Part shown: positions 1-6,870 of the stretch, piece by piece
Numbering within the stretch: position 1 is the stretch's first letter
Layout: every line of letters begins with the position of its first letter
Assembly (NCBI GenBank): GCA_049281195.1
Contig: JBAPRR010000136.1
Coordinates: 1-17,781, forward strand
Origin: JBAPRR01 sp049281195
GTDB lineage: Bacteria > Actinomycetota > Acidimicrobiia > Acidimicrobiales > CAVXTF01
DNA: 17,781 nucleotides
Reading direction: 5' to 3'
Notes under the pieces: model-generated
What the model was told of the DNA's origin: nothing
Databases searched by the model: none
Seen by the model: the letters and a program-made list of their open reading frames with translations, nothing else
Made by a program: the position numbers and the translations under genes

Positions 1-1
1 C

Positions 2-499
2 GTGAACGTCGCCGATACCGGCTCAGCTGAGCTCTACGGTCCGACGGATACCCTCACCAACGCCGGTACGTTCGAAACCGTGGGTGGCGCTGATAACGGC
101 ATCTACCTCAGAACCAACGTGACGAACACCGGGAGCATGACGATCGACGGGATCACCACCGATGACGGCGCCGGGGGTTCCACGACCGTCACCAACGAGG
201 GCACGTTCTCTGTGGCCGATGGTGAGGGCATCACCTTCTCCGGCAACTCTGGGTTCACTCAGACCGCCAGTGCGTTCTTCAAGCCGACGGTGGACTCCTC
301 GACGGGTGTCTGGGGCATCACTGGGGGCATCGACCAGGTAGGGGGCACTCTCGACATCACGACAGTCGGATCGCCCACCAACGGGACGCCCTACAACGTG
401 ATCAACGCCGCCACCTCTGTGGGCGGCACGTTCTCGACTGTTGACGGTACTTACACCGTGACGTACACGACGACGGCCGTGACGGCGAAGTTCGTATAG
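2..499 (+). CDS. Secreted/surface beta-solenoid-like repeat protein, C-terminal part
   Basis: This is the 3' end of a gene whose reading frame is open to the left window edge, so the true start lies outside. About 165 residues are visible. They are rich in Thr, Gly, Val and Asn and poor in Lys and Cys. Degenerate short repeats of the form TNxGTF or VTNxGS occur (LTNAGTF, VTNTGSMTI, VTNEGTF), as in extracellular beta-helix or filamentous haemagglutinin-like proteins. The end (GTFSTVDGTYTVTYTTTAV) resembles the terminal module of such secreted proteins. There is no transmembrane helix, LPXTG motif or other anchor in the visible part. The likely role is a cell-surface or secreted structural/adhesive protein. 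The fold is inferred from repeat style, not from a named domain. The gene ends before a strong hairpin. Confidence 0.6.
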   Translation: MNVADTGSAELYGPTDTLTNAGTFETVGGADNGIYLRTNVTNTGSMTIDGITTDDGAGGSTTVTNEGTFSVADGEGITFSGNSGFTQTASAFFKPTVDSSTGVWGITGGIDQVGGTLDITTVGSPTNGTPYNVINAATSVGGTFSTVDGTYTVTYTTTAVTAKFV

Positions 500-579
500 A
501 GGTTTTCAGACGGCCTCCAAGATCGGATGGCGGCGACGCTCACGCCAAGGAACGACAATCACCGGGCGGATAGCTAGTC

Positions 580-621
580 GCCACCCTCATCGTCACGCCA
601 ACTGTGGACGATGAGGGTGGC
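580..621. terminator. Perfect 15-bp hairpin, probable bidirectional terminator
   Basis: Arms at 580-594 and 607-621 are exact inverted repeats (GCCACCCTCATCGTC and its complement) around a 12-nt loop. The hairpin lies between the end of the surface-protein gene (499) and the 3' end of the oppositely oriented tRNA-Gln (639). No U-tract follows on either strand, which is common for actinobacterial terminators. Placement between two converging transcripts supports a shared terminator. Confidence 0.7.
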
Positions 622-638
622 AAACGGTGAAGAAGTTT

Positions 639-713
639 TGGCTGGCGGGGGAGGGCTCGAACCTCCAACCTCCTGATCCAAAGTCAGGCGTTCTGCCATT
701 GAACTACCCGCCA
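639..713 (-). tRNA. tRNA-Gln (anticodon TTG)
   Basis: On the minus strand a full cloverleaf is readable. The acceptor stem is TGGCGGG/CCCGCCA, the D arm is GTTCAATGGCAGAAC, and the anticodon arm is CCTGA-CTTTGGA-TCAGG with anticodon TTG at 681-679. The variable loop is AGGTT and the T arm is GGAGG-TTCGAGC-CCTCC. The discriminator G is at 642 and the CCA end is encoded at 641-639. TTG reads CAA, hence glutamine. A TAGCCT hexamer 12 nt upstream is a candidate promoter element. The gene is transcribed toward the hairpin at 580-621. Confidence 0.95.
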
Positions 714-725
714 AGGTAGATCCCG

Positions 726-731
726 AGGCTA
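726..731 (-). promoter_or_regulatory. Candidate -10 element (TAGCCT) of tRNA-Gln
   Basis: TAGCCT on the minus strand ends 12 nt before the first base of the mature tRNA, which would give a 5' leader of about 6 nt. The same hexamer precedes the bS22 and bL37 genes. No convincing -35 was seen. The element fits the TANNNT actinobacterial consensus only. Confidence 0.4.
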
Positions 732-744
732 CGTCGGCTGTGAG

Positions 745-1110
745 TCAGCCCTCGATGAGCTCGATGCGGTTCCCGAAGGGATCGTCCACATAGAAGCGCC
801 GAACCCCTGAAATCTCGTCATCGAAGCGTATCTCGTGACCAGCTGATTTCAGCAGGTCAGCCATCTCGTCCAGGCTGTCGACGAGGACCGCGGGGTGAGC
901 CTTGCGAGCAGGTCTGAAGTCTTCTTCGACTCCGAGATGAAGCGATACGTCCCCGTTCGAGAACCAGCAACCCCCTCGAGCCGCCAGTATGGGAGGCTTT
1001 TCCTGCCTCGTGAGCCCGAGCAGATCCTCGTAGAACGTGGCCGCCACCTGCTCTTTCCCGCTAGGCATCGCCAGCTGGACGTGATCGATCGAGACGAGGC
1101 GCGGCCCCAT
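745..1110 (-). CDS. VOC family (glyoxalase/dioxygenase-like) protein
   Basis: A single-domain protein of 121 residues with the vicinal-oxygen-chelate fold signature. It has an N-terminal IDHVQLAMP strand, the segment FYEDLLGLTR, a central CWFSNGDVSLHLGVEE strand pair, and the C-terminal FYVDDPFGNRIELIEG. Putative metal ligands are the His of DHVQL, the His of LHLG and the Glu of RIELIE. VOC proteins include glyoxalase I, dioxygenases, epimerases and antibiotic-binding proteins, and the substrate cannot be read from the sequence. The ATG at 1110 is supported by an AAGGAG ribosome-binding site (1118-1123) at 7-nt spacing, unlike several neighbours that lack one. It is probably monocistronic, between tRNA-Gln and the divergent bS22 gene. 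Confidence 0.85.
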   Translation of the reverse strand: MGPRLVSIDHVQLAMPSGKEQVAATFYEDLLGLTRQEKPPILAARGGCWFSNGDVSLHLGVEEDFRPARKAHPAVLVDSLDEMADLLKSAGHEIRFDDEISGVRRFYVDDPFGNRIELIEG

Positions 1111-1181
1111 GGCTGTTCTCCTTCCAGACCCCCAGTCGAGCGACCATCATGCGTCACCTGATCGGCCTTTCTTGGCGCATG

Positions 1182-1202
1182 GGGTCCCGGACCCACTAGC
1201 CT
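1182..1202 (+). promoter_or_regulatory. Palindrome plus candidate -10 (TAGCCT) of the bS22 gene
   Basis: A 13-bp near-perfect palindrome, GGGTCC-C-GGACCC (1182-1194), sits directly before TAGCCT (1197-1202). TAGCCT ends 10 nt before the ATG at 1213. A TTGGCG at 1172-1177 could be a -35 with a 19-bp spacer. No Shine-Dalgarno sequence is present, so the transcript may be leaderless. The palindrome lies in the promoter spacer, where an operator could act. Confidence 0.45.
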
Positions 1203-1212
1203 GCCCCTCGGC

Positions 1213-1314
1213 ATGGGCTCGCTTATAAAGAAACGCCGCAAACGAATGCGGAAGAAGAAACACAAGAAGATGCTGAAGGCAACCCGCTGGCAGCGGCGCG
1301 CCGCCGGCAAGTAG
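1213..1314 (+). CDS. Small ribosomal subunit protein bS22 (AURKAIP1/COX24 family)
   Basis: A 33-residue, extremely basic protein beginning MGSLIKKRRKRMRKKKHKK and ending RRAAGK. It matches residue by residue the pattern I recall for mycobacterial bS22 (MGSVIKKRRKRMSKKKH..., also 33 aa), the small protein found near the decoding centre of the actinobacterial 30S subunit. It was easy to miss because of its size. No Shine-Dalgarno sequence precedes the ATG, but a TAGCCT -10-like box does, so leaderless translation is likely. Its stop at 1312-1314 is only 5 bp from the ispE stop on the other strand. The identification rests on length and motif and is strong. Confidence 0.9.
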   Translation: MGSLIKKRRKRMRKKKHKKMLKATRWQRRAAGK

Positions 1315-1319
1315 CGCGC

Positions 1320-2195
1320 TCAGACACTGGCCGCAGGAACCAGCGCTCCCGTCGTTCTCACTGATACGAGCGGGGCGCGCTGTGATCCGAGGACAAGCGA
1401 CGTTCTGTTCCCGAGCTGCAACTCTTCACGCGTTCCTTCTATGAACCAGGTAGAACCGCTCCCCGCGAGGTGGGGTTGACGACCTGTGATCGACCAGAAG
1501 GTCTCGCGCCAGTAACGCAGCTGTGGTGACACCGTAAGGGCCGCCTTTTCGAGGTCGTTGGTGGACTCCGTGGTGTCAGCTGCATCCGACGCTTCGTTCG
1601 GGCTCGAGGGGCCGCGCTCCTCAGTGGGTTCTGACCCGGCGTCACTGCGCTGCAGGTAATCCCATGCCCGGTACACGGCACCGGTATCCATAGCGATCGG
1701 CGGTATCAGCAAGACGAATCGCCTGTCCTCGAACGGAAGGGCCTCGATCCGCTCACCGACACCGAACACCCGAGCCCGCCCTCCGTAGACGCAGAACGGC
1801 ACGTCGGAACCCAGCCTCGCACCGATCTCCGGATCGATCTCACCCGCCCAGCGCAGTACGGCAGCGGCGTCTGCTGATCCGCCACCCAACCCTGCTCCCA
1901 CCGGGATGCGCTTCGTGAGGCGAACAGCCGCCCGCCTGTGAACGAGCGCCAGAGCCCTGTCGACCAGGTTGTCGTCGCCCAGGGCATCTACACCAAGATC
2001 CCCGACGACGCCGTCGATCACGGTCAGCCCTGAACCTTCGGTGAAGCTAAGCGTGTCGGCGAGATCGATCGTGACCATCTCGGCGTCCAACTCGTGAAGG
2101 CCGTCGGGCCTTACGCCGGTAATGCGCAAAGAGAGAGTCAGCTTGGCCGGCGCGGTCACCGTCGTGGAGTTGCCGGCTTCCTCAGATCCGCTCAT
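1320..2195 (-). CDS. ispE: 4-diphosphocytidyl-2-C-methyl-D-erythritol kinase
   Basis: IspE phosphorylates CDP-methylerythritol in the cytosolic MEP pathway for isoprenoid precursors. GHMP-kinase features are clear: TAPAKLTLSLR near the N-terminus with the conserved Lys at residue 18, RPDGLHELDAEM, the ATP loop PVGAGLGGGSADA (98-110), the catalytic-region Asp131 in GSDVPFCVYGGRARVFG, and the C-terminal LAGSGSTWFI (normally GSGPT). The ATG at 2195 is chosen because GGGGGAG lies 8 nt upstream; an upstream in-frame TTG (2249) would overlap rsmA by 26 nt. Length 291 aa is typical. An unusual acidic, Ser/Thr/Pro-rich linker occupies about residues 184-214. It is the last gene of the metG-tatD-rsmA-ispE cluster, 28 nt after rsmA. 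Confidence 0.93.
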   Translation of the reverse strand: MSGSEEAGNSTTVTAPAKLTLSLRITGVRPDGLHELDAEMVTIDLADTLSFTEGSGLTVIDGVVGDLGVDALGDDNLVDRALALVHRRAAVRLTKRIPVGAGLGGGSADAAAVLRWAGEIDPEIGARLGSDVPFCVYGGRARVFGVGERIEALPFEDRRFVLLIPPIAMDTGAVYRAWDYLQRSDAGSEPTEERGPSSPNEASDAADTTESTNDLEKAALTVSPQLRYWRETFWSITGRQPHLAGSGSTWFIEGTREELQLGNRTSLVLGSQRAPLVSVRTTGALVPAASV

Positions 2196-2223
2196 CGCAG
2201 CGACTCCCCCCGGACCGGGGCCA

Positions 2224-3105
2224 TCACCTTTCGCCCCTCCACGCCGCAAGTCTGCCCCAAGCCTCGACCCCCAACTCCTCAGCCCTCGATGTCGGTTCGA
2301 TGTCCGTAGCTTCGAACGCCTCGGGGTCGACGATGCCGGCGAGGGCCCGGCGCAACATCTTGCGGCGCTGACCGAAGCCGGCCTTTACGACTGTGAACAA
2401 ACGTTGCGCGCTGACGAGCTGTGGGTCTACCGCAGGAGCGTCACGACGGTCGATCCCGATCACCACCGATTCGACGTTCGGCCGCGGCATGAACACGGTT
2501 GGCGGAACGCGGGCCAGCACAGCCGCGGTGGCGTGATAGGCGACCTTGACCGACGGCGCTCCGTACGCGGGATCCCCCGGACCGGCTGCGAGCCTCTCCC
2601 CCACCTCGCGCTGCACCATCACCGTCATCCGCTTCACCCGGGGGACTTCGTCCAACACCTTTGCTACGAGCGGGGTCGCGATGTTGTACGGAAGGTTGGC
2701 GGCGAAAATCCACGGCACAGGGTGATCGCGATCAGGGACCTGCTCTTCTTCGCCTGATCTGAGGAGCTCGTCCCAATCCAGCCTCAGTGCATCACCGCGA
2801 ACGATGCGAACAGGCGACGGCGACGGCGACGGCGACGCCGAAGAGATCACCGAGGACAGGATCCTGATGAGGGTGTCGTCGATCTCGACGGCAGTCACGT
2901 TCGCTCCGGTTTCCAGAAGCGCAAGGGTCAGAGATCCCAGTCCGGCTCCGACCTCTACCACTTGATCGCCCGAACCTGCCCCGGACAATCGTGCAACCCG
3001 TCGCGCCGTATTGGGATCGACGACAAAGTTCTGACCGAGTGCGCGGCTCGGTCGAATCCCCTCGGAAGCGAGCAGACGCCTGACCTCAGGACGGCTGAGG
3101 GTCAT
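2224..3105 (-). CDS. rsmA: 16S rRNA (adenine(1518)-N6/adenine(1519)-N6)-dimethyltransferase
   Basis: RsmA (KsgA) dimethylates two adjacent adenines in helix 45 of 16S rRNA during late 30S assembly. Visible motifs are LGQNFVVDPNTARRV (23-37), the SAM-binding VVEVGAGLGSLTLALL (49-64), AVEIDDTLIRIL, the target-base motif NLPYNI (137-142), and MVQREVGERLAAGPGDPAYG. The start at ATG 3105 (MTLSRPEV) gives 293 aa, normal for the family. The open frame extends further upstream, but that part overlaps tatD and has no family similarity. A (Ser-Pro)4 tract at residues 91-98 is encoded by four perfect GGCGAC hexamers. The gene lies 25 nt after tatD and 28 nt before ispE, consistent with one operon. Confidence 0.94.
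   Translation of the reverse strand: MTLSRPEVRRLLASEGIRPSRALGQNFVVDPNTARRVARLSGAGSGDQVVEVGAGLGSLTLALLETGANVTAVEIDDTLIRILSSVISSASPSPSPSPVRIVRGDALRLDWDELLRSGEEEQVPDRDHPVPWIFAANLPYNIATPLVAKVLDEVPRVKRMTVMVQREVGERLAAGPGDPAYGAPSVKVAYHATAAVLARVPPTVFMPRPNVESVVIGIDRRDAPAVDPQLVSAQRLFTVVKAGFGQRRKMLRRALAGIVDPEAFEATDIEPTSRAEELGVEAWGRLAAWRGER
2813..2836. repeat. Hexanucleotide tandem repeat (GGCGAC)x4 inside rsmA
   Basis: Four exact copies of GGCGAC, read on the minus strand in frame as Ser-Pro pairs, sit in a surface loop region between the SAM-binding half and the GDALRLD segment of RsmA. A 6-bp unit changes length without a frameshift, so copy number could vary between strains. Confidence 0.9.
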
Positions 3106-3130
3106 CGCCTCTGGCGCATCACCAACCGTC

Positions 3131-3940
3131 TCATCCGAGGTCGAATGCTGCTCGTGCAGCTTGAGTGGTCGAGGCAGCCAACATTTCGGGATCGTCGCCC
3201 CGGATATCAGCCACTGCCTCGCCCACCACCGCAACCCAGGCCGGACGGTTGGACTTCCCCCGATACGGCACAGGAGCAAGGAAAGGCGCGTCGGTCTCCA
3301 CCAACAGCCGGTCTGGTGGGCACATTGTCGCCGCCTCACGCACTTCGGGTGCTCCTTTGAACGTCACGATTCCGCTGAACGACAAGTATGCGCCCAGATC
3401 GAGACATTTTGTGGCTTCTTCGGGACCACCTGTGAAGCAGTGGATGATCGTGCGCTCCGGAACGCCCACCGACCGAAGCAGTTCAAACGTGTCGTCCCAC
3501 GCATTTCGCGTGTGGACGACCAGAGTGAGCCCTCGCGACTTGGCGAGCTCGATCTGCGCCTCGAACACCTGACGTTGATCGTTGCGTGCCGAGTGTTCGT
3601 AGTAGTAGTCGAGCCCGCATTCGCCGACCGCGACAATGACACCGGGGTTCTGCACTCGAGCAGCATCGATCACGTCGGCGATCTGTTGGACCGCCTCGAG
3701 GCCGGCCGAGGCTTCGTGCGGATGCAGTCCGGCCGTCGCCCAAGCGCTGAACCCGTCGCCGCGTGCGCGGAGTTTCACCACCAGATCGATCGCCTGATCC
3801 GAAGCCTCTTTGTCAGTACCTACGCAGACCGCACCTGTGACCCCGGCAACCAGCGCTTCTTCGATCAGATCCTGATCATGTTCCTCACCGGGCATGTACC
3901 TCTCTTGAATATGGCAATGGGAGTCGATCCAGGTCGCCAA
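3131..3940 (-). CDS. tatD: TatD family hydrolase (metal-dependent DNase)
   Basis: A TIM-barrel amidohydrolase-like nuclease of 269 aa. All signature elements are present: DSHCH (residues 6-10), GLHPHEA, GECGLDYYYEHS with the metal-bridging Glu, VVHTRNAWDDT, IIHCFTGG and VETDAPFLAPVPYRGK. TatD proteins are 3'-5' exonucleases linked to DNA repair and DNA degradation; the exact substrate here is unknown. The start is TTG at 3940, because the first metal motif must lie at the N-terminus and no ATG/GTG precedes it. A weak AAGGA lies 11 nt upstream. It follows metG by 15 nt and precedes rsmA by 25 nt. The order metG-tatD-(rpf)-rsmA-ispE is typical of actinobacteria; no rpfB gene sits between tatD and rsmA here. 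Confidence 0.93.
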   Translation of the reverse strand: MATWIDSHCHIQERYMPGEEHDQDLIEEALVAGVTGAVCVGTDKEASDQAIDLVVKLRARGDGFSAWATAGLHPHEASAGLEAVQQIADVIDAARVQNPGVIVAVGECGLDYYYEHSARNDQRQVFEAQIELAKSRGLTLVVHTRNAWDDTFELLRSVGVPERTIIHCFTGGPEEATKCLDLGAYLSFSGIVTFKGAPEVREAATMCPPDRLLVETDAPFLAPVPYRGKSNRPAWVAVVGEAVADIRGDDPEMLAASTTQAARAAFDLG

Positions 3941-3955
3941 TTGAGGCTCAGTCCT

Positions 3956-5518
3956 TCAGCTAGTGATCGGATTTTTGCGCCGCGGGAACAGCGGCTCGCC
4001 CTTCAACACGACGAGGGCGCCCGGATAGCCGCCCCATTCGCCGTCGGCCGGCAACCGGCAGTCCTCGGGTGACCCCGGTAGCCCTAGCCGGCTCCAGATC
4101 TCCCTGGCAGTCGTCGGCATCGCCGGAACGATGAGGATCGAGACAATCCGAAGCGCCTCGAGGGCGTTTCCTAACACAGCATCGGTGGATGGCCCAGGTT
4201 CTGCCTTCCAAGGCTCCGCCGTCTCCAGATCCGCGTTGGTCTCGCGGATGAGTCGCCAGGTCGCTTCGAGCCCGTCGTGCGGCGCAAAGCGCTCCCAGGC
4301 CGCCGAGGCCTCCTCGATGATCTCTTTTGCGATTTCCTTGAGCCTGCTGTCCGGATCCGGCGCAGGTCCGATCCCGCCACACTTCGAGCCAACCACGGTC
4401 GCTACGCGAGCGACCAGGTTCCCGAGGTTGTTGGCAAGGTCCGCGTTGTACCTCGACACGATCCCCTCGTAGGAGAAGTCGCCGTCTGTGCCGAGAGGTG
4501 TGTTGCGAAGTAGGTGGTAACGGATCGCGTCAACACCGAAGTCCGACGTGAGCGCCTCTGGCGTTATCTCGGTCAGCTTTATGGGGCTGTCGGGATCGTC
4601 CGCCTGTTCTTTGATGCGGGTCTTACTGAGGCGCGAACCACCCACGAGCAGCCAACCGTGCACCTGGATGTGAGCAGGCGGATCAATGCCGGCAGCCATG
4701 CACATCGCTGGCCACCACACGCAGTGGAAGCGGATGATCTCCTTGCCGATGAGGTGGTGAACGGCGGGCCACCATGCATCGAAGCGCTCTCCGTCGTCGC
4801 CGAAGCCGATCGCGGTCACGTAGTTGATCAGCGCGTCGTACCAGACGTAGAAGACATGCCGCTCGTCCCACGGGACCGGGACCCCCCATGTTGTGGAGAG
4901 CCTGGTAATCGAGATGTCGTTAAGTCCGCCCTTGATGAAGCTCAGCGCCTCGTTTCGCTTGGTGGCGGGAGCCACTGCGTCGGGATGCGCGTCGTACCAC
5001 TCGATCAGCCGGTCCTGGAACGCGCTCAGCTTGAAGAAGTAGTTCTGCTCCTCGAGCCACTCGGCCGGAACATTGTGGTCCTCGCACACGTTTCCCGGCT
5101 GCCTGAGCTCCGATTCGTCCTTGTAGGCCTCGCATCCCACGCAGTACCAACCGGCATATGTGGCGAGATCGATGAACCCGTTGTCGTAGATGCGCTGGAG
5201 AAACTTCTGAACCGCTCTGTGATGGCGCGGCTCGCTCGTGCGGATGAAGTCGTCATTCGAAATGTCGAGACCGCGCCAGGCCGCCGAGAAACGACCGCTC
5301 GTGGCGTCAGTCCACTCTTCGGGCGTCTGGCCGTGCTCGGCTGCGGCCCTGGCGACCTTGTCCCCGTGCTCGTCGGTACCGGTGAGGAACATCACGTCGT
5401 CGCCGATCAACCGATGCCAGCGCGCCATTCCGTCCGCATTGACCGTGGCGTAAGCGTGGCCGATGTGGGGCGCGTCGTTCGTGTAATAGATCGGTGTCGT
5501 TACGTAGAAGCGGGACAC
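3956..5518 (-). CDS. metG: Methionine--tRNA ligase
   Basis: MetRS charges initiator and elongator tRNA-Met. The class I catalytic core begins FYVTTPIYYTNDAPHIGH with HIGH at 18-21. A zinc-knuckle insertion with Cys126, Cys129, Cys145 and His148 (GWYCVGCEAY...CEDH) follows, then the methionine-pocket region and the KMSKS-equivalent loop, which here reads RLSKT (296-300). The helical anticodon-binding domain follows. At 520 aa it lacks the C-terminal EMAPII/Trbp111 domain, like many bacterial MetRS. The start is GTG at 5518. There is no Shine-Dalgarno sequence, but TACTCT (5528-5533) lies 9 nt upstream, suggesting a leaderless transcript and an own promoter distinct from the upstream rsmI gene. 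It is the first gene of the cluster with tatD, rsmA and ispE. Confidence 0.95.
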   Translation of the reverse strand: MSRFYVTTPIYYTNDAPHIGHAYATVNADGMARWHRLIGDDVMFLTGTDEHGDKVARAAAEHGQTPEEWTDATSGRFSAAWRGLDISNDDFIRTSEPRHHRAVQKFLQRIYDNGFIDLATYAGWYCVGCEAYKDESELRQPGNVCEDHNVPAEWLEEQNYFFKLSAFQDRLIEWYDAHPDAVAPATKRNEALSFIKGGLNDISITRLSTTWGVPVPWDERHVFYVWYDALINYVTAIGFGDDGERFDAWWPAVHHLIGKEIIRFHCVWWPAMCMAAGIDPPAHIQVHGWLLVGGSRLSKTRIKEQADDPDSPIKLTEITPEALTSDFGVDAIRYHLLRNTPLGTDGDFSYEGIVSRYNADLANNLGNLVARVATVVGSKCGGIGPAPDPDSRLKEIAKEIIEEASAAWERFAPHDGLEATWRLIRETNADLETAEPWKAEPGPSTDAVLGNALEALRIVSILIVPAMPTTAREIWSRLGLPGSPEDCRLPADGEWGGYPGALVVLKGEPLFPRRKNPITS

Positions 5519-5527
5519 AGTGCGAAC

Positions 5528-5533
5528 AGAGTA
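5528..5533 (-). promoter_or_regulatory. Candidate -10 (TACTCT) of metG
   Basis: GGTACTCT on the minus strand ends 9 nt before the GTG start, matching TANNNT at the distance expected for a transcript that begins at the start codon. It lies within the 69-nt gap between rsmI and metG. No -35 is evident. Confidence 0.4.
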
Positions 5534-5587
5534 CCGAGCGCGCCGCTTTGCCCAGTTCGTTACCGCAGGTCCGGGCTCCGAACGCTC

Positions 5588-6472
5588 TTAATCGGGCACG
5601 TCGGGGTTGGTCTTGGAATTCCTCTTCAATACGAGAGCGGTCTCATACGCACGGCGTTTGGACACCCCAAGCGCCTCAGACACAGCCGCTGACGCGTCGC
5701 GGACGCCGGAACCCGAGTCGAGAGCAGCCCGAAGGTGGGTTTCGAGCTCATCTTGCTCAACCTTGGCAGGCCCCGAGGATCCACCGACGACGACCACCAC
5801 CTCGCCCCGGACGGCGCCCTGAGAGAACCACTTGGCTGCTTCGGCGAGCGTTCCCCTCCAGATCTCTTCGTGGAGCTTGGTGAGCTCCCTGGCGACAGCG
5901 ACTGGGCGGTCCCCCCCGCAGGTCTCTGCCAGCTCCTCCAGGGTCGCCGCGAGGCGCTGAGGCGACTCATGAAGCAGGACGGTCCGTTCCTCGGTTGCCA
6001 TCTGGGCGATCCGCCTCTTTCGCTCGGACCCCCGCTTCGGGAGAAAGCCCTCGAAGCAGAACCTGTCCATGGGAAGGCCGCTGACGATCAAGGCGGTGAG
6101 AGCGGCGTTGGCCCCCGGGACGGCCTCGACCACCACCCCACCCGCAACGGCCGCGGCCACGAGCCTTCCGCCGGGGTCGGATACGCCGGGGGTCCCTGCA
6201 TCACTGACCACGGCCACCAGCTCGCCGATCCGTACCCGAGCCAGCACACCTGGGATCCGGTCCGCCTCGTTGTGCTCGTTCAACGAGAGCAGCCGCTTCT
6301 GCCGTATGCCTGCATGTGAAAGCAACTCGCGTGTACGCCGGGTGTCCTCACAGCACACCACGTCGGCGGCCTGCAGGGTCTGGACAGCGCGTGGCGACAA
6401 ATCACCGAGGTTTCCTATGGGGGTAGCGACCAGAACCAGCCGGCCGTGACCGTGCGATCCCTGGCTCATCAT
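5588..6472 (-). CDS. rsmI: 16S rRNA (cytidine(1402)-2'-O)-methyltransferase
   Basis: RsmI uses SAM to methylate the 2'-OH of C1402 in the 30S decoding region. The tetrapyrrole-methylase-type fold is recognisable: LVLVATPIGNLGDLSPRAVQTL, ADVVCCEDTRRTRELL, the SAM-contact loop VVSDAGTPGVSDPG, AVPGANAALTALIVSGLPMDRF, FEGFLPKRGSERKRR, LLHESPQRL and VARELTKLHEEIWRGTL. A short C-terminal helical region with SKRRAYETALVLKR matches the usual RsmI tail. The start is the ATG at 6472, because ATGA overlaps the TGA of the preceding DUF192 gene by 4 nt (translational coupling). A second ATG follows immediately at 6469. The open frame extends 15 codons further upstream without support. Length 294 aa. Confidence 0.94.
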   Translation of the reverse strand: MMSQGSHGHGRLVLVATPIGNLGDLSPRAVQTLQAADVVCCEDTRRTRELLSHAGIRQKRLLSLNEHNEADRIPGVLARVRIGELVAVVSDAGTPGVSDPGGRLVAAAVAGGVVVEAVPGANAALTALIVSGLPMDRFCFEGFLPKRGSERKRRIAQMATEERTVLLHESPQRLAATLEELAETCGGDRPVAVARELTKLHEEIWRGTLAEAAKWFSQGAVRGEVVVVVGGSSGPAKVEQDELETHLRAALDSGSGVRDASAAVSEALGVSKRRAYETALVLKRNSKTNPDVPD

Positions 6473-6864
6473 TCGCCGCGCCTCAGCTCGAGCTCGTCGC
6501 CTACACGGAGTCCCCACCGGTCGAACGCCCCCGACTGGGCCTCGAGAACGTGCCGGGTCCTTAGACGCGGGAGCGTGATGCGCCAGGGCGCCAGGTGCTT
6601 TATGTCCACGACGCGGAGCCTCTTGTCCAAAAATGCGACGTCGATCGAAAAGCGCATGCCGATCGTGAACACCGCACTGGCGTTACGGAGGAGAAGGGCT
6701 CCTTCGTACTCCTTCTTGCCCAGTAGACCTTTCGACAGTGCAGCAACAGACTTGGCCACCTCGGCTGCCGCGAGGACGTCGCCGTTTCGAAGAAGCCACC
6801 AGCCGTCGGTGCTCGGGTCGGGAGTGTTCGGCAACTGCGGAGTGGCGTCCGAGCTCATCGTCAC
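6469..6864 (-). CDS. DUF192 family protein
   Basis: A 131-aa protein with the complete DUF192 pattern: LLRNGDVLAAAEVAKSV, the GLLGKKEYEGALLLRNASAVFTIGMRFSIDVAFLD core, then HLAPWRITLPRLRTRHVLEAQSGAFDRWGLRVGDELEL. The family is widespread in bacteria and archaea with no established biochemical role. Members often carry a signal peptide, but this one has none, so it is probably cytosolic. The GTG at 6864 and the ATG two codons later at 6858 are both possible starts; AGGTG lies 4 nt before the ATG. The gene begins 6 nt after the ychF stop and overlaps the rsmI start by 4 nt, so ychF-DUF192-rsmI is very likely one operon. Confidence 0.88.
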   Translation of the reverse strand: MTMSSDATPQLPNTPDPSTDGWWLLRNGDVLAAAEVAKSVAALSKGLLGKKEYEGALLLRNASAVFTIGMRFSIDVAFLDKRLRVVDIKHLAPWRITLPRLRTRHVLEAQSGAFDRWGLRVGDELELRRGE

Positions 6865-6870
6865 CTGCCG

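Noticed and set aside
849..1310. A 153-codon minus-strand frame spanning the VOC and bS22 genes
   Set aside because: It overlaps both better-supported genes, is Arg/Ser-rich and has no family signature.
3161..4072. A 303-codon plus-strand frame opposite tatD
   Set aside because: Antisense shadow of a complete TatD gene with all metal motifs on the other strand.
4514..5692. A 392-codon open frame on the plus strand
   Set aside because: It is entirely antisense to metG and the end of rsmI, has no recognisable domain, and reflects high-GC codon bias leaving the opposite strand open.
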